A program made the position numbers and the translations under genes. Positions 8,921 through 18,186 of a stretch of DNA of 64,000 nucleotides are shown piece after piece (within the stretch, counting starts at the first letter, position 1; each line of letters opens with the position of its first letter). The stretch spans positions 2,108,001-2,172,000 of the forward strand of contig NZ_CP088923.1 in the NCBI RefSeq assembly GCF_021545845.1, written 5' to 3'. The stretch comes from Rhodanobacter thiooxydans. GTDB lineage: Bacteria > Pseudomonadota > Gammaproteobacteria > Xanthomonadales > Rhodanobacteraceae. The notes under the pieces were generated by a model. It was not told the DNA's origin, searched no databases, and worked only from the letters and a program-made list of their open reading frames with translations.

Positions 8921-10813
8921 ATGCGTTACGAGAATTTCTATCGGCAGTCGATCGACGAGCCGGAGCAGTTCTGGGCCGAGCAGGCGCGGCTGATCCACTG
9001 GGATACGCCGCCGCGGCAAATCCTCGACCAGTCGAATCCGCCGTTCCGCCGCTGGTTCGTCGGCGGCACCACCAACCTCTGCTACAACGCGATCGACCGG
9101 CACCTGGCCGAACGCGCGGAGCAACTGGCGCTGGTGGCGATTTCCAGCGAGACCGGCATCACCCGCGAGTTCACCTACCGCCAGCTGCATCGCGAGGTGA
9201 ACGTGTTCGCTGCGGTGCTGCAGTCGCTGGACGTGGGCAAGGGCGACCGCGTGGTGATCTACCTGCCGAACATCGCCGAGGCGGTGTTCGCCATGCTGGC
9301 CTGCGCGCGCATCGGCGCGATCCATTCGGTGGTGTTCGGCGGCTTCGCCGCACACAACCTGGCGCTGCGCATCGACGACGCGCAGCCGAAGCTGCTGGTC
9401 TGCGCCGACGCCGGCATGCGCGCGGGCAACGTGATCCCGTACAAGCCGCTGGTCGACGCGGCGCTGAACGAGTCCTCCGCACCGCCGCCGCACGTGCTGA
9501 TCGTCGACCGCAAGCTGGACCCGCAGATGACCCGGGTGGCCGGGCGCGACCTCGACTATGCCGAGCTGCGTGCGCACCACGAGGGCGCCGAAGTGCCGGT
9601 GGCGTGGCTGGAATCGAACGAACCCAGCTACCTCCTGTACACCTCCGGCACCACCGGCAAACCGAAGGGCGTGCAGCGCGACGTGGGCGGCTACGCGGTG
9701 GCGATGGCGCTGTCGATCCGCACCGTGTTCGACATCGCGCCGGGGCAGGTGATATTCGCCACCTCGGACGTGGGTTGGGCGGTGGGGCATTCCTACAACG
9801 TCTATGGTCCGCTGATCGGCGGCGCCACCTCGCTGCTGTACGAGGGCCTGCCCACGCGACCGGATGCAGGCATCTGGTGGCAGCTGTGCGAGCGCTACAA
9901 CGTGCGCACCCTGTTCTCCTCGCCTACCGCGATCCGCGTGCTGAAGAAGCAGGACGAGAGCTGGCTGAAGAAGTACGACCTGTCGAAGCTGAAGTGGCTG
10001 TTCCTCGCCGGCGAGCCGCTGGACGAGCCGACCGCGCAGTGGATCACCGACGCGCTCGGCGTGCCGGTGATCGACAACTACTGGCAGACCGAGACCGGCT
10101 GGCCGGCGATCACCCTGATGCCGGGGCTGGAACTGAAGACGGTGAAATTCGGCTCGCCCGGCCTGCCGGCGCCGGGCTACCGGATGAAGGTGATCGACGA
10201 GAACAGCGGCAAGGAAGTCGCCGCCGGCACCAAAGGCGTGCTGGTGTTCCAGCTGCCGCTGCCGCCGGGCTGCCTGACCACCGTGTGGCGCGACGACGAC
10301 CGCTACGTGCACAGCTACTTCAGCCACTTCCGCGAGCTGTTGTACAGCTCGCTGGACTGGGCGGTTCGCGACGAGGACGGCTACACGTTCGTGCTCGGCC
10401 GCACCGACGACGTGATCAATGTGGCCGGGCACCGCCTGGGCACGCGCGAGATCGAGGAGTCGGTGGCCAGCCACCCGGCGGTGGCCGAAGCGGCGGTGGT
10501 CGGCGTGAAGGACGAGCTGAAAGGGCAGGTGCCGATCGTGTTCGCCACCCTGAAGCAGGATACCGGTAACGGCGCTGGCGCGGTGGCGAAGGCAATGCAG
10601 CAGCGCGTGGTCGACCAGCTCGGCGGCGTGGCGAAGCCGTCACGTGTCTACGTGGTGAGCGCGCTGCCGAAGACCCGCTCCGGCAAGCTGCTGCGCCGCT
10701 CGCTGCAGGCGCTGGCGGAGCAGCGTGACCCGGGCGATTTGTCTACGCTGGACGACCCGAGTGCGCTCGACGACATTCGCCGTGCATTGGAACGTGGCCC
10801 CGACCAGGGTTGA
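8921..10813 (+). CDS. prpE: Propionate--CoA ligase
   Basis: 630 residues, the normal length of PrpE. ATP-binding motifs of the ANL family are visible: YTSGTTGKPKGVQRDVGG from Tyr240, then NYWQTETGWPAI and a C-terminal KTRSGKLLRR whose Lys is the usual acylation target. The VQRDVGGYAV stretch and overall style separate it from acetyl-CoA synthetase. It activates propionate to propionyl-CoA, which PrpC then uses. The ATG at 8921 was chosen over one at 8864 because MRYENFYRQSI matches the family N-terminus. Unlike classic prp operons it is isolated, 4 kb from prpB. Confidence 0.93.
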   Translation: MRYENFYRQSIDEPEQFWAEQARLIHWDTPPRQILDQSNPPFRRWFVGGTTNLCYNAIDRHLAERAEQLALVAISSETGITREFTYRQLHREVNVFAAVLQSLDVGKGDRVVIYLPNIAEAVFAMLACARIGAIHSVVFGGFAAHNLALRIDDAQPKLLVCADAGMRAGNVIPYKPLVDAALNESSAPPPHVLIVDRKLDPQMTRVAGRDLDYAELRAHHEGAEVPVAWLESNEPSYLLYTSGTTGKPKGVQRDVGGYAVAMALSIRTVFDIAPGQVIFATSDVGWAVGHSYNVYGPLIGGATSLLYEGLPTRPDAGIWWQLCERYNVRTLFSSPTAIRVLKKQDESWLKKYDLSKLKWLFLAGEPLDEPTAQWITDALGVPVIDNYWQTETGWPAITLMPGLELKTVKFGSPGLPAPGYRMKVIDENSGKEVAAGTKGVLVFQLPLPPGCLTTVWRDDDRYVHSYFSHFRELLYSSLDWAVRDEDGYTFVLGRTDDVINVAGHRLGTREIEESVASHPAVAEAAVVGVKDELKGQVPIVFATLKQDTGNGAGAVAKAMQQRVVDQLGGVAKPSRVYVVSALPKTRSGKLLRRSLQALAEQRDPGDLSTLDDPSALDDIRRALERGPDQG

Positions 10814-10817
10814 TGAC

Positions 10818-10897
10818 GTAGGGCGGGCGCTGCCCGCCGGTTTGCTTTGCGCCGTGATTGGCAGTGGATCAGGAGCGGCGGGCGGTGCCCGCCCTAC
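10818..10897. repeat. Inverted repeat GTAGGGCGGGC...GCCCGCCCTAC
   Basis: Two 21-base arms (10818-10838 and 10877-10897) are reverse complements except for two central positions. They flank 38 bases in the gap between the converging prpE and ahpF genes. Each arm is itself partly palindromic, a REP-like design. Confidence 0.7.
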
Positions 10898-10902
10898 AAA
10901 GC

Positions 10903-10925
10903 GCCCTCTCCCTCCGGGAGAGGGC
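10903..10925. terminator. GC-rich hairpin between converging prpE and ahpF
   Basis: A 10-bp perfect stem (GCCCTCTCCC / GGGAGAGGGC) with a 3-base loop, 11 bases beyond the ahpF stop. No clean T-run follows on either strand, so termination is possible but not certain. Confidence 0.45.
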
Positions 10926-10935
10926 TTCAAGCAAA

Positions 10936-12522
10936 TCAGGCTGCGACCGTCTTGGCCACCGGCGCCGGGCTGCGAATCAGGTGGTCGAATGCGCTCAGCG
11001 CGGCGGTGGAACCGGCGCCCATCGCGATCACGATCTGCTTGTACGGCACGGTGGTGGCGTCGCCGGCGGCGAACACGCCGGGCAGCGAGGTCCGGCCGCG
11101 CGCGTCGATCACGATCTCGCCGCGCGGGCTGAGTTCCAGCGTGCCCTTCAGCCACTCGGTGTTCGGCAGCAGGCCGATCTGCACGAAGATGCCTTCCAGT
11201 GCGAGGCTGTGCATCATGCCGTCGGTACGGTCCTTGTAGACCAGGCCGGTGACCCTCTGCCCGTCGCCGAGCACTTCGGTGCTCTGCGCGCTGACCACGA
11301 TGTCGACATTGGACAGGCTGCGCAGCTTGCGCTGCAGCACTTCGTCCGCACGCAGCCTGCCGTCGAACTCGACCAGGGTGACGTGGGCCACCAGGCCGGC
11401 CAGATCGATCGCCGCCTCCACGCCGGAGTTGCCGCCGCCGATCACCGCCACGCGCTTGCCCTTGAACAGCGGGCCGTCGCAGTGCGGGCAGTAGGCCACG
11501 CCCTTGTTGCGGTACTCCTCTTCGCCAGGCACGCCCATCTGCCGCCAGCGCGCGCCGGTGGAAAGGATCACGGTCTTCGACCTCAGCGTGGCGCCGTTGG
11601 CCAGCCGGATCTCGACCAGGCCACCGGTGGCGTCGCTGGCCGGAACCAGCTTTTCGGCACGCTGCAGGTTCATCACGTCCACGTCGTAGTCGCGCACGTG
11701 CTGCTCCAGCGCCGCGCCCAGTTTTGGGCCTTCGGTGTACGGCACGGAGATGAAGTTCTCGATCGCCATGGTGTCCAGTACCTGGCCGCCGAAACGCTCG
11801 GCCGCCACGCCGGTGCGGATGCCCTTGCGCGCGGCATAGATTGCCGCCGCGGCGCCGGCGGGCCCGCCGCCGACGACGAGCACGTCGAACGCGCCCTTGG
11901 CCTTGATCTTCTCGGCCTCGCGGACGCTGGCGCCGGTGTCGAGCTTGGCCAGGATCTGCTCCAGGCTCATGCGGCCCTGGTCGAACAGTTCGCCGTTGAG
12001 ATAGACGGTGGGAACGGACATCACTTGGCGCGCCTCGACCTCGCCCTGGTACAGGGCGCCGTCGATGGCTACGTGCTGGATCTTCGGGTTGAGCACGCTC
12101 ATCAGGTTCAGCGCCTGCACCACGTCGGGGCAGTTCTGGCAGGACAGCGAGAAATAGGTCTCGAACTGGTAATCGCCATCGAGATTGCGTACCTGCTCGA
12201 TCACCTCCGCTGCGGCCTTGGACGGATGTCCGCCGACCTGCAGCAGAGCGAGCACGAGCGAGGTGAATTCATGGCCCAGCGGAATGCCGGCGAAGCGCAC
12301 GCCGATGTCGCTGCCGACGCGGTTGATCGCGAACGAGGGCTTGCGTGCATCGTCGTCGCGACGCACCAGGCTGATGCGGTCGGACAGCGAGGCGATCTGC
12401 TCAAGCAGCTCGTTCAGTTCGGCGGACTTGGCGCTGTCGTCCAGGGACGCAACGATCTCGATCGGCTGCGTGACCTTTTCCAGATAGGCCTTCAACTGGG
12501 TAGAGAGATTGGCATCCAACAT
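10936..12522 (-). CDS. ahpF: Alkyl hydroperoxide reductase subunit F
   Basis: 528 residues, matching AhpF. The N-terminal thioredoxin-fold part holds the CQNC dithiol (SCQNCPDVV). It is followed by an FAD Rossmann motif ([12 protein letters not shown]), the redox-active CPHC pair ([10 protein letters not shown]), an NADPH loop ([12 protein letters not shown]) and a C-terminal [13 protein letters not shown] segment. It passes electrons from NADH to AhpC. The start at 12522 (MLDANLS) is favoured because residues encoded further upstream are Pro/Arg-rich and not family-like. ahpC lies 130 bases upstream on the same strand, so the two are probably co-transcribed. Confidence 0.95.
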   Translation of the reverse strand: MLDANLSTQLKAYLEKVTQPIEIVASLDDSAKSAELNELLEQIASLSDRISLVRRDDDARKPSFAINRVGSDIGVRFAGIPLGHEFTSLVLALLQVGGHPSKAAAEVIEQVRNLDGDYQFETYFSLSCQNCPDVVQALNLMSVLNPKIQHVAIDGALYQGEVEARQVMSVPTVYLNGELFDQGRMSLEQILAKLDTGASVREAEKIKAKGAFDVLVVGGGPAGAAAAIYAARKGIRTGVAAERFGGQVLDTMAIENFISVPYTEGPKLGAALEQHVRDYDVDVMNLQRAEKLVPASDATGGLVEIRLANGATLRSKTVILSTGARWRQMGVPGEEEYRNKGVAYCPHCDGPLFKGKRVAVIGGGNSGVEAAIDLAGLVAHVTLVEFDGRLRADEVLQRKLRSLSNVDIVVSAQSTEVLGDGQRVTGLVYKDRTDGMMHSLALEGIFVQIGLLPNTEWLKGTLELSPRGEIVIDARGRTSLPGVFAAGDATTVPYKQIVIAMGAGSTAALSAFDHLIRSPAPVAKTVAA

Positions 12523-12652
12523 GGCAACTCCGTGGGTTTCTTCAGGGTGAGTACGGCCAGCACCCGGGCGGGCCGGGCGTTGCTTAGCAGTCGTGTTCCG
12601 GTGGGGCGGGCCCGGACGGACTCCGGGCCCGCGGCGCATGGCGCGGTGACGC

Positions 12653-13216
12653 TTAGATCTTGCCGACCAGGTCCAGCGACGGCGCCAGGGTCTTCTCGCC
12701 TTCCTTCCACTTGGCCGGGCACACTTCGCCCGGGTGGCTGGCGACGTACTGCGCGGCCTTGACCTTGCGCAGCAGTTCCTTGGCGTCGCGACCGATGCCG
12801 CCGGCGGTGATCTCGACGATCTGGATCTTGCCTGCCGGGTCGATCACGAAGGCGCCGCGATCGGCGATGCCGTCGGCTTCGATCAGCACGTCGAAATTGC
12901 GCGAGAGCTGGTGGGTCGGGTCGCCGACCATGGTGTACTGGATCTTCTTTACCGCGTCGGAGGTGTCGTGCCAGGCCTTGTGCGCGAAGTGGGTGTCGGT
13001 GGATACCGAGTAGATCTCCACGCCCAGCTTCTGGAACTCGGCATAGTTGTCGGCCAGGTCCTCGAGTTCGGTCGGGCAGACGAAGGTGAAGTCGGCGGGG
13101 TAGAAGAACACGACCGACCACTTGCCCTTCAGGTTGGCGTCGGTGACTTCGATGAACTTGCCAGCCTTGAGGGCCTGGGCCTTGAACGGTTTCACTTCGG
13201 TGTTGATCAGGGACAT
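12653..13216 (-). CDS. ahpC: Alkyl hydroperoxide reductase subunit C (typical 2-Cys peroxiredoxin)
   Basis: 187 residues, the standard AhpC length. The peroxidatic Cys47 lies in FTFVCPTE and the resolving Cys166 in EVCPAKW. It reduces hydrogen peroxide, peroxynitrite and organic peroxides in the cytosol and is recycled by AhpF, encoded next. The operon is ahpC-ahpF. An OxyR-like site lies 67-103 bases upstream of the start codon, consistent with peroxide induction. Confidence 0.97.
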   Translation of the reverse strand: MSLINTEVKPFKAQALKAGKFIEVTDANLKGKWSVVFFYPADFTFVCPTELEDLADNYAEFQKLGVEIYSVSTDTHFAHKAWHDTSDAVKKIQYTMVGDPTHQLSRNFDVLIEADGIADRGAFVIDPAGKIQIVEITAGGIGRDAKELLRKVKAAQYVASHPGEVCPAKWKEGEKTLAPSLDLVGKI

Positions 13217-13282
13217 CGTTGCTTGCTTCCCATGGTGGTTGGAGGATGAGGGGATGTTACGGCCCGTGATTGGATAAATCTA

Positions 13283-13319
13283 ATTGATTATCGGCATTGG
13301 TTCGATTGGCTATAACTAT
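13283..13319 (-). promoter_or_regulatory. Candidate OxyR-binding site upstream of ahpC
   Basis: Read on the ahpC strand this 37-base stretch has four tetrads at 11-base spacing: ATAG, CAAT, ATGC, CAAT. The OxyR pattern is ATAG-N7-CTAT-N7-ATAG-N7-CTAT. The match is 4/4, 3/4, 2/4 and 3/4. Spacing and location fit; sequence is only moderate. Confidence 0.35.
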
Positions 13320-13398
13320 CGAGTGAACCATACGCATCTGAGGCCGGACGGGGCGACCTCAAGCCCCGCCCGTCCAGTCATGTTGTGCGCGAATGGGG

Positions 13399-14715
13399 TT
13401 ACGGCGCCGCAGCGAGGCGGTCGCGCAGTTGGTAATCGACCACGGTGGCGGTGACGATGTCGCTGCCCACGTTCACCGTGGTGCGCATCATGTCGAGGAT
13501 GCGGTCGACGCCGATGATGATGCCGATGCCCTCAGGCGGAATGCCGAACGTCGCCAGCAGGCCGGCGATCATTGGCAGCGAGCCGCCGGGGATGCCGGCC
13601 ACGGCCACCGCGCTGAGGACCGACAGCAGCATCAGGATGGCCTGGTGGCTCAGGGTGAGCTCCACGCCGAATGCCTGCGCCACGAACAGCACCACGCATC
13701 CCTCGAACAATGCGGTGCCGCTCATGTTCATGGTTGCGCCCAGCGGCAGCACGAAGCCGGCCGTGCTGGGCGCAAGCTTCAACTCGTCATGCGCCACCGC
13801 CAGCGAGGCGGGCAGGCAGGCGTTGCTGGAGCTGGTCGAGAACGCGGTGATCAGCAGCGGCCGGATCTGCCGGAAATAGGCCAGCGGCGAGCGCCGTGCC
13901 AGGAAGCGCAACCACAACGACATCGTGCCGAACAGGTGCAACGCCAGCGCCACGGTGCAGCCGACCACGAACACCGACAGCGCCAGCAGCACGTCCACGC
14001 CGACCTTGACGATCACGCTGTAGATCATCGCCGGCACCGCGTACGGCGCCAGCTCCAGCGCGAAGCCGACGATCTTCGTCATCAGGTCGGTGAGGGTGTC
14101 CAGCGCCATCTGCACCCGCTTGCGCTCTATCTCGCGCAACTGGGTGGCGGCGGCGCCGACCAGGATCGCGAACACGATCAGCGGCAGCACGTCGCCCAGC
14201 GCGTCGCGGCTGGGGCCTGCCACTGCGCCGAGCAGGTTGCGCGGCATGAACATCTCCACCAGCGTGCCGAAACTCACGCCAGGTTGCGCCGCCTTCTTGT
14301 TGATCGTCTGCTGCGCGCTGCTGCCGTATTCCTGCATCAGCTGGCTGCGCGCCTCCTCGCTCAGGCGATGGCCCGGCTGCACCGTGTTCATCATCACCAG
14401 GCCGATCGCCACGGCGATGCCCATGTTGAGGAAGAACAGCAGGAAGGTCCGGCCGGCCAGCGGACCGAGCCGGTCCAGCCGACCGAGCTGGGCCACGCCG
14501 GAGGCCAGCGAGGTGAACACCAGCGGGATCACCACGAAGAACAGCATGCGCAGGAAGATCTGCCCGAACGGGTCGAACACCGCGCTGGAAATCTTCTGCA
14601 TCAGCGCCAGCGAGGCAGGGTGCCACTGGCCGATGCCCAGCGTGACCACGGCGGCAACCACGCCGATCACCAGGCCCCAGAGGATGCGTTTTGCGAGAGG
14701 AATCGATGTACTCAT
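13399..14715 (-). CDS. Dicarboxylate/amino acid:cation symporter (DAACS family, GltP/DctA-like)
   Basis: 438 residues with about eight membrane segments plus two re-entrant hairpins. Family signatures are visible: a Ser-rich HP1 (ITAFSTSSSNACLP), the TM7 motif GATMNMSGTALF, HP2 (AGIPGGSLPMIAGLL) and a TM8 VDRILDMMRTTVNVGSD segment. It imports C4-dicarboxylates or acidic amino acids with Na+ or H+. The start at 14715 (MSTSIPLAKR) gives the usual N-terminus. It is divergent from prpB, 163 bases away, so shared control with propionate catabolism is possible. Substrate is not decided by the sequence. Confidence 0.88.
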   Translation of the reverse strand: MSTSIPLAKRILWGLVIGVVAAVVTLGIGQWHPASLALMQKISSAVFDPFGQIFLRMLFFVVIPLVFTSLASGVAQLGRLDRLGPLAGRTFLLFFLNMGIAVAIGLVMMNTVQPGHRLSEEARSQLMQEYGSSAQQTINKKAAQPGVSFGTLVEMFMPRNLLGAVAGPSRDALGDVLPLIVFAILVGAAATQLREIERKRVQMALDTLTDLMTKIVGFALELAPYAVPAMIYSVIVKVGVDVLLALSVFVVGCTVALALHLFGTMSLWLRFLARRSPLAYFRQIRPLLITAFSTSSSNACLPASLAVAHDELKLAPSTAGFVLPLGATMNMSGTALFEGCVVLFVAQAFGVELTLSHQAILMLLSVLSAVAVAGIPGGSLPMIAGLLATFGIPPEGIGIIIGVDRILDMMRTTVNVGSDIVTATVVDYQLRDRLAAAP

Positions 14716-14851
14716 CCGGTTGAATGTATGGGGCCACGGCGGATTCGTCACGCAGGAATTTGCGCTGCGCCACGGCCCCGGTCACGCCGATGCCGTGGCG
14801 GCCCGGCAGGCATGCCGGAAAGTCCAATCCCGACTGCGGACGGGCATGGGC

Positions 14852-14857
14852 TAAAAT
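14852..14857 (+). promoter_or_regulatory. Putative -10 box of prpB
   Basis: TAAAAT lies 21 bases before the prpB start codon, so the leader would be very short. The context GGCTAAAATGGC nearly repeats that upstream of prpD (GGCTAAAATAGC). No good -35 is visible, suggesting activator dependence. Confidence 0.45.
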
Positions 14858-14878
14858 GGCTGCTTTGACGGAGGCCAT

Positions 14879-15763
14879 ATGACGCAGCCAGCATCCCCGG
14901 GCGCACGTTTTCGCGCCGCACTCACCGCCGAACAGCCCCTGCAGGTCATGGGCGCGATCACCGCCTATGCCGGCCGGATGGCCAAACGGGTCGGCTACCA
15001 GGCGCTATACCTTTCCGGCGGCGGTGTGGCCGCCAATTCGCTGGGCATTCCGGACCTCGGCATCTCGACGATGGAGGACGTGCTCACCGACGCCCGCCGC
15101 ATCGTGGACGCCACCCAGCTGCCGTTGCTGGTCGACATCGACACCGGCTGGGGCGGGGCGTTCAACATCGCGCGCACCATCCGCTCCTTCATCAACGTCG
15201 GCGTGGCCGCGGTGCACATCGAGGACCAGGTCGGCCAGAAGCGCTGCGGCCATCGTCCCGGCAAGGAAGTCGTGCCGAAGGAGGAGATGGTCGACCGCGT
15301 GAAGGCGGCGGTGGATGCGCGTACCGACCCGGGCTTCGTGATCATGGCGCGCACCGATGCGGCTGCCGTCGAGGGCATCGACTCGGCGATCGAACGCGCG
15401 GTGGCCTACGTCGAAGCCGGCGCCGACATGATCTTCCCCGAGGCGATGAGGATGCTGGACGACTACCGCAAGTTCAAGGCGGCGGTGAAGGTGCCGATCC
15501 TGGCCAACCTCACCGAGTTCGGCTCCACCCCGTTCTTCACCACTGATGAACTCAAGAGCGCGAACGTGGACATCGCGCTGTACTGCTGCGGCGCCTACCG
15601 CGCGATGAACAAGGCCGCGCTCAATTTCTACGAGACCGTGCGCCGCGAAGGTACGCAGAAGAACATCATCGACACCTTGCAGACGCGCGAGGAGTTGTAC
15701 GACTTCCTCGGTTACCACGCCTACGAAGACAAACTCGACGCGCTGTTTTCGAAGCAGGGCTGA
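14879..15763 (+). CDS. prpB: Methylisocitrate lyase
   Basis: 294 residues. The family catalytic loop KRCGHRPGK is present with Lys121 and Cys123, the same numbering as the E. coli enzyme. DIDTGWGG supplies the Mg2+-binding Asp pair and HIEDQ the following acid. It cleaves 2-methylisocitrate to pyruvate and succinate, the last step of the methylcitrate cycle. GGAGG sits five bases before the ATG. prpC follows after a 162-base repeat-filled gap; no regulator gene of the PrpR kind is adjacent. Confidence 0.96.
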   Translation: MTQPASPGARFRAALTAEQPLQVMGAITAYAGRMAKRVGYQALYLSGGGVAANSLGIPDLGISTMEDVLTDARRIVDATQLPLLVDIDTGWGGAFNIARTIRSFINVGVAAVHIEDQVGQKRCGHRPGKEVVPKEEMVDRVKAAVDARTDPGFVIMARTDAAAVEGIDSAIERAVAYVEAGADMIFPEAMRMLDDYRKFKAAVKVPILANLTEFGSTPFFTTDELKSANVDIALYCCGAYRAMNKAALNFYETVRREGTQKNIIDTLQTREELYDFLGYHAYEDKLDALFSKQG

Positions 15764-15774
15764 CCGTCACCCCG

Positions 15775-15874
15775 GTAGGAGCCCGCTCGCGGGCGATGCT
15801 TTTGGAGCCGGGATTCGGCATTAGGGATTCGGGATTCGCAAAAGCCAAGGTATCGCCCGCGAGCGGGCTCCTAC
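15775..15874. repeat. REP-like inverted repeat between prpB and prpC
   Basis: Arms of 23 bases at 15775-15797 and 15852-15874 are perfect reverse complements beginning GTAGGAGCCCGC. Each arm has an internal CCCGC/GCGGG palindrome. The 54-base interior carries GGGATTC-type 7-mers around 15818-15838, the same unit as at 7719-7769. The whole can fold as a long hairpin and may limit read-through from prpB into prpC. Confidence 0.85.
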
Positions 15875-15925
15875 AGACAGATACGCACGACAAGAAAGCA
15901 CCAACCTGCACCCTGGAGATTTCCG

Positions 15926-17071
15926 ATGAGCGAGCAAGTCCTACCCAAGGCCAAGAAGTCGGTCGCCCTGTCCGGCGTGGCCGCAGGCAACACCGCGCTG
16001 TGCACGGTCGGTCGCAGCGGCAACGACCTGCACTACCGTGGCTACGACATCCACGACCTGGCTGCCAAGGGCTGCTTCGAGGAAGTGGCCTACCTGCTGG
16101 TGCACGGCGTGCTGCCGAACTGGACCGAGCTGAACAACTACCGTGCGCGGCTGAAACGCCTGCGCGGCCTGCCGGCGCCGGTCAAGGCCGCGATGGAACT
16201 GCTGCCGGCGGCCACCCACCCGATGGACGTGCTGCGCACCGGCTGCTCGGTGCTCGGCACCGTGCTGCCGGAGAAGGACGACCACAACGTCACCGGCGCG
16301 CGCGACATCGCCGACCGCCTGATGGCCAGCTTCGGCTCGATGCTGCTGTACTGGTACCACTTCAGCCACAACGGCAAGCGCATTGAGACCGAGACCGACG
16401 ATGACTCGATCGCCGCCCACTTCCTGCATCTGCTGCATGGCAGGAAGCCCAGTGAGCTGCATGCGCAGGCGCTGGACAAGTCGCTGGTGCTGTACGCCGA
16501 GCATGAGTTCAACGCCTCGACCTTCGCCGCCCGCGTCATCGCCGGCACCGGTTCGGACATCTACTCGGCGATCACCGGCGCGATCGGTGCGCTGCGCGGC
16601 CCGAAGCACGGCGGCGCGAACGAGGTGGCAATGGAGATCATCGCGCGCTACCGCAGCGCGAACGATGCGGAAGCCGATATCCGTGCCCGCGTCGAGCGCA
16701 AGGAAATCATCATCGGCTTCGGCCACCCGGTCTACACGGTGTCCGACCCGCGCAACGAGATCATCAAGGAAGTCTCGCGCAAGCTGTGCACCGACGGCGG
16801 CAACCCGACCCTGTTCGACGTTTCCGAGCGGATCGAGAGGGTGATGGGCGAGGTCAAGAAGATGTTCCCGAACCTCGACTGGTACTCGGCCAGCGCGTAC
16901 CACATGATGGGCGTGCCCACCGCGATGTTCACGCCGCTGTTCGTGATCTCGCGCACTTCCGGCTGGAGCGCGCATGTGATCGAACAGCGTGAGGACGGCA
17001 AGATCATCCGCCCCAGCGCGAACTACACCGGTCCGGAAGACCAGGCCTACGTGCCGATCGACAAGCGCTAG
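15926..17071 (+). CDS. prpC: 2-methylcitrate synthase
   Basis: 381 residues, the length of PrpC and shorter than TCA citrate synthases. Citrate-synthase signatures are present: [15 protein letters not shown] with its catalytic His, [13 protein letters not shown] with the second catalytic His, and a later Asp-bearing segment ([14 protein letters not shown]). The N-terminal [20 protein letters not shown] is typical of methylcitrate synthases. It condenses propionyl-CoA with oxaloacetate. The gene follows prpB on the same strand and ends in a terminator-like hairpin; prpD comes only after an intervening opposite-strand gene. Confidence 0.95.
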   Translation: MSEQVLPKAKKSVALSGVAAGNTALCTVGRSGNDLHYRGYDIHDLAAKGCFEEVAYLLVHGVLPNWTELNNYRARLKRLRGLPAPVKAAMELLPAATHPMDVLRTGCSVLGTVLPEKDDHNVTGARDIADRLMASFGSMLLYWYHFSHNGKRIETETDDDSIAAHFLHLLHGRKPSELHAQALDKSLVLYAEHEFNASTFAARVIAGTGSDIYSAITGAIGALRGPKHGGANEVAMEIIARYRSANDAEADIRARVERKEIIIGFGHPVYTVSDPRNEIIKEVSRKLCTDGGNPTLFDVSERIERVMGEVKKMFPNLDWYSASAYHMMGVPTAMFTPLFVISRTSGWSAHVIEQREDGKIIRPSANYTGPEDQAYVPIDKR

Positions 17072-17091
17072 GCAGACATTTTTCCGATATG

Positions 17092-17119
17092 GAAAGGGGA
17101 GCCGCGAGGCTCCCTTTTC
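17092..17119 (+). terminator. Terminator-like hairpin after prpC
   Basis: An 11-bp stem (AAAGGGGAGCC / GGCTCCCTTTT, one G-T wobble) with a GCGA loop, 21 bases after the prpC stop. The downstream arm ends in a T-run. Confidence 0.7.
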
Positions 17120-17212
17120 TGTATCGGCGAAGTGAAAACCGGTTGGGCCGAAACCATGTCCGGGGCTTTCGACGAGCTTGGCCAGGCTCGCCGTGTGGTG
17201 GTCTGGATGCTC

Positions 17213-17902
17213 TCAGTCAGCGGACAGCTTCAGGCGCTGCCGTCGCCGCTGCGCCAGCCAGCCGCCGCCGCAGATGGCGATCACCGCCAGCGCATCCAGG
17301 GTGTACTTCGCCCAGACGTGCGCGTCGAACCAGCCGCTGAGCAGATCGTCGTGGGCAATCATGCGTCCGGCCGTGATCGCGATCGCGGCAGCGCCGATGT
17401 ACATGATGACGGGGAAGCGATCGATCAGTTTCAGGATCAGGGTCGAGCCCCAGACCACCAGCGGTACGCTGATCAGCAGGCCCAGGATGACCAGCAGCAG
17501 ATGTCCCTTCGAGGCGCCGGCGATCGCCAGCACGTTGTCCAGGCCCATCAGGGTGTCGGCGCCGATGATCGTGCGCAGCGCGCTCCAGAACGTGTTACCG
17601 GCCTTGATGTCGGGTCCGTGCTCGTCGCCGTGGTTCAGCAGCTTCCAGGCGATCGGCAGCAGCAGTACGCCGCCGGCCAGCATCAGCCCGGGCAGCTTGA
17701 GTAGATAGACCACGATGGCGGTGAGCGCAAAACGGACTGCGACGGCACCGAAGGTGCCCCAGAACACCGCTTTCTTCTGCAGTTCGCGGGGCAGGCGGCT
17801 CGCGGCCATGGCGATGACGATGGCGTTGTCACCGGCCAGTACGAGGTCGAGCAAAACGATGGCCAGCAGGCCGGAGAAGAAGTCGGGAGCAGTGAAATGC
17901 AT
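17213..17902 (-). CDS. TerC-family integral membrane protein
   Basis: 229 residues with about seven membrane spans. TerC signatures are visible: LLDLVLAGDNAIVIAMAA near the N-terminus and GADTLMGLDNVLAIAGAS in the middle, with the paired acidic residues (DN) of metal-exporter-like proteins. The start at 17902 (MHFTAPDFF) is fixed by the upstream riboswitch: the frame is open further, but that region is untranslated leader. Family members (TerC, Alx/MeeF) take part in manganese export. The gene lies antisense between prpC and prpD, with no evident metabolic link to them. Confidence 0.9.
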   Translation of the reverse strand: MHFTAPDFFSGLLAIVLLDLVLAGDNAIVIAMAASRLPRELQKKAVFWGTFGAVAVRFALTAIVVYLLKLPGLMLAGGVLLLPIAWKLLNHGDEHGPDIKAGNTFWSALRTIIGADTLMGLDNVLAIAGASKGHLLLVILGLLISVPLVVWGSTLILKLIDRFPVIMYIGAAAIAITAGRMIAHDDLLSGWFDAHVWAKYTLDALAVIAICGGGWLAQRRRQRLKLSAD

Positions 17903-17959
17903 GGATGGTTCCGTGCGCGTCGGACGATGCAGCGGACACGGGCACGCGCGGCCCGTGGC

Positions 17960-18085
17960 CACCGCAAAAGTCTCGTTCGCAGGACGACTGCCGGGTGACC
18001 GGAGCGAGGATTCGCTCGTGTTGACGATCACTTCACCGCTACAGATGGGCCTGTCGCGGGAACTACTCCCTTTTGGGCGAGCGGG
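17960..18085 (-). ncRNA. yybP-ykoY (manganese) riboswitch upstream of the TerC gene
   Basis: Read on the minus strand, the 5' arm contains CAAAAGGGAGTAG (18063-18075) and the 3' arm GAGACTTTTGC (17964-17974), which pair through CAAAAG/CTTTTG. Between them lies GATCGTCAACACG, close to the conserved GUCGUCA loop of this class, followed by GC-rich helices. The order, motifs and the downstream TerC gene fit the yybP-ykoY family, which binds Mn2+ and usually switches on expression. Boundaries are approximate. Confidence 0.85.
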
Positions 18086-18151
18086 AATTGTCGGGGCGCG
18101 GCATGGTCGCGGTCAAGCGACGCACGGGGCGCCCTTCCTCCCGCAGTCGGC

Positions 18152-18157
18152 TAAAAT
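18152..18157 (+). promoter_or_regulatory. Putative -10 box of prpD
   Basis: TAAAAT in GGCTAAAATAGC, 29 bases before the prpD start. It is a close repeat of the element before prpB. No convincing -35 at 16-18 bases. Confidence 0.45.
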
Positions 18158-18186
18158 AGCGCTTTCCCCTGCCGCGAGATTCCAGC

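Noticed and set aside
7895..10474. Antisense frame of 859 codons over mdh and prpE
   Set aside because: No family features and composition typical of a shadow frame; both covered genes are certain.
10858..12762. Plus-strand frame over ahpF
   Set aside because: A low-information His/Ala/Gly translation opposite a gene with complete FAD, NADPH and CxxC motifs.
13336..13378. GGACGGGGCG...CCCGTCC hairpin after the symporter gene as a terminator
   Set aside because: Arms pair only by skipping bases and there is no T-run; it lies in the ahpC upstream region and was too weak to list.
17903..18031. 43-codon N-terminal extension of the TerC protein
   Set aside because: It would translate the 3' arm and expression region of the yybP-ykoY riboswitch; residues are not TerC-like.
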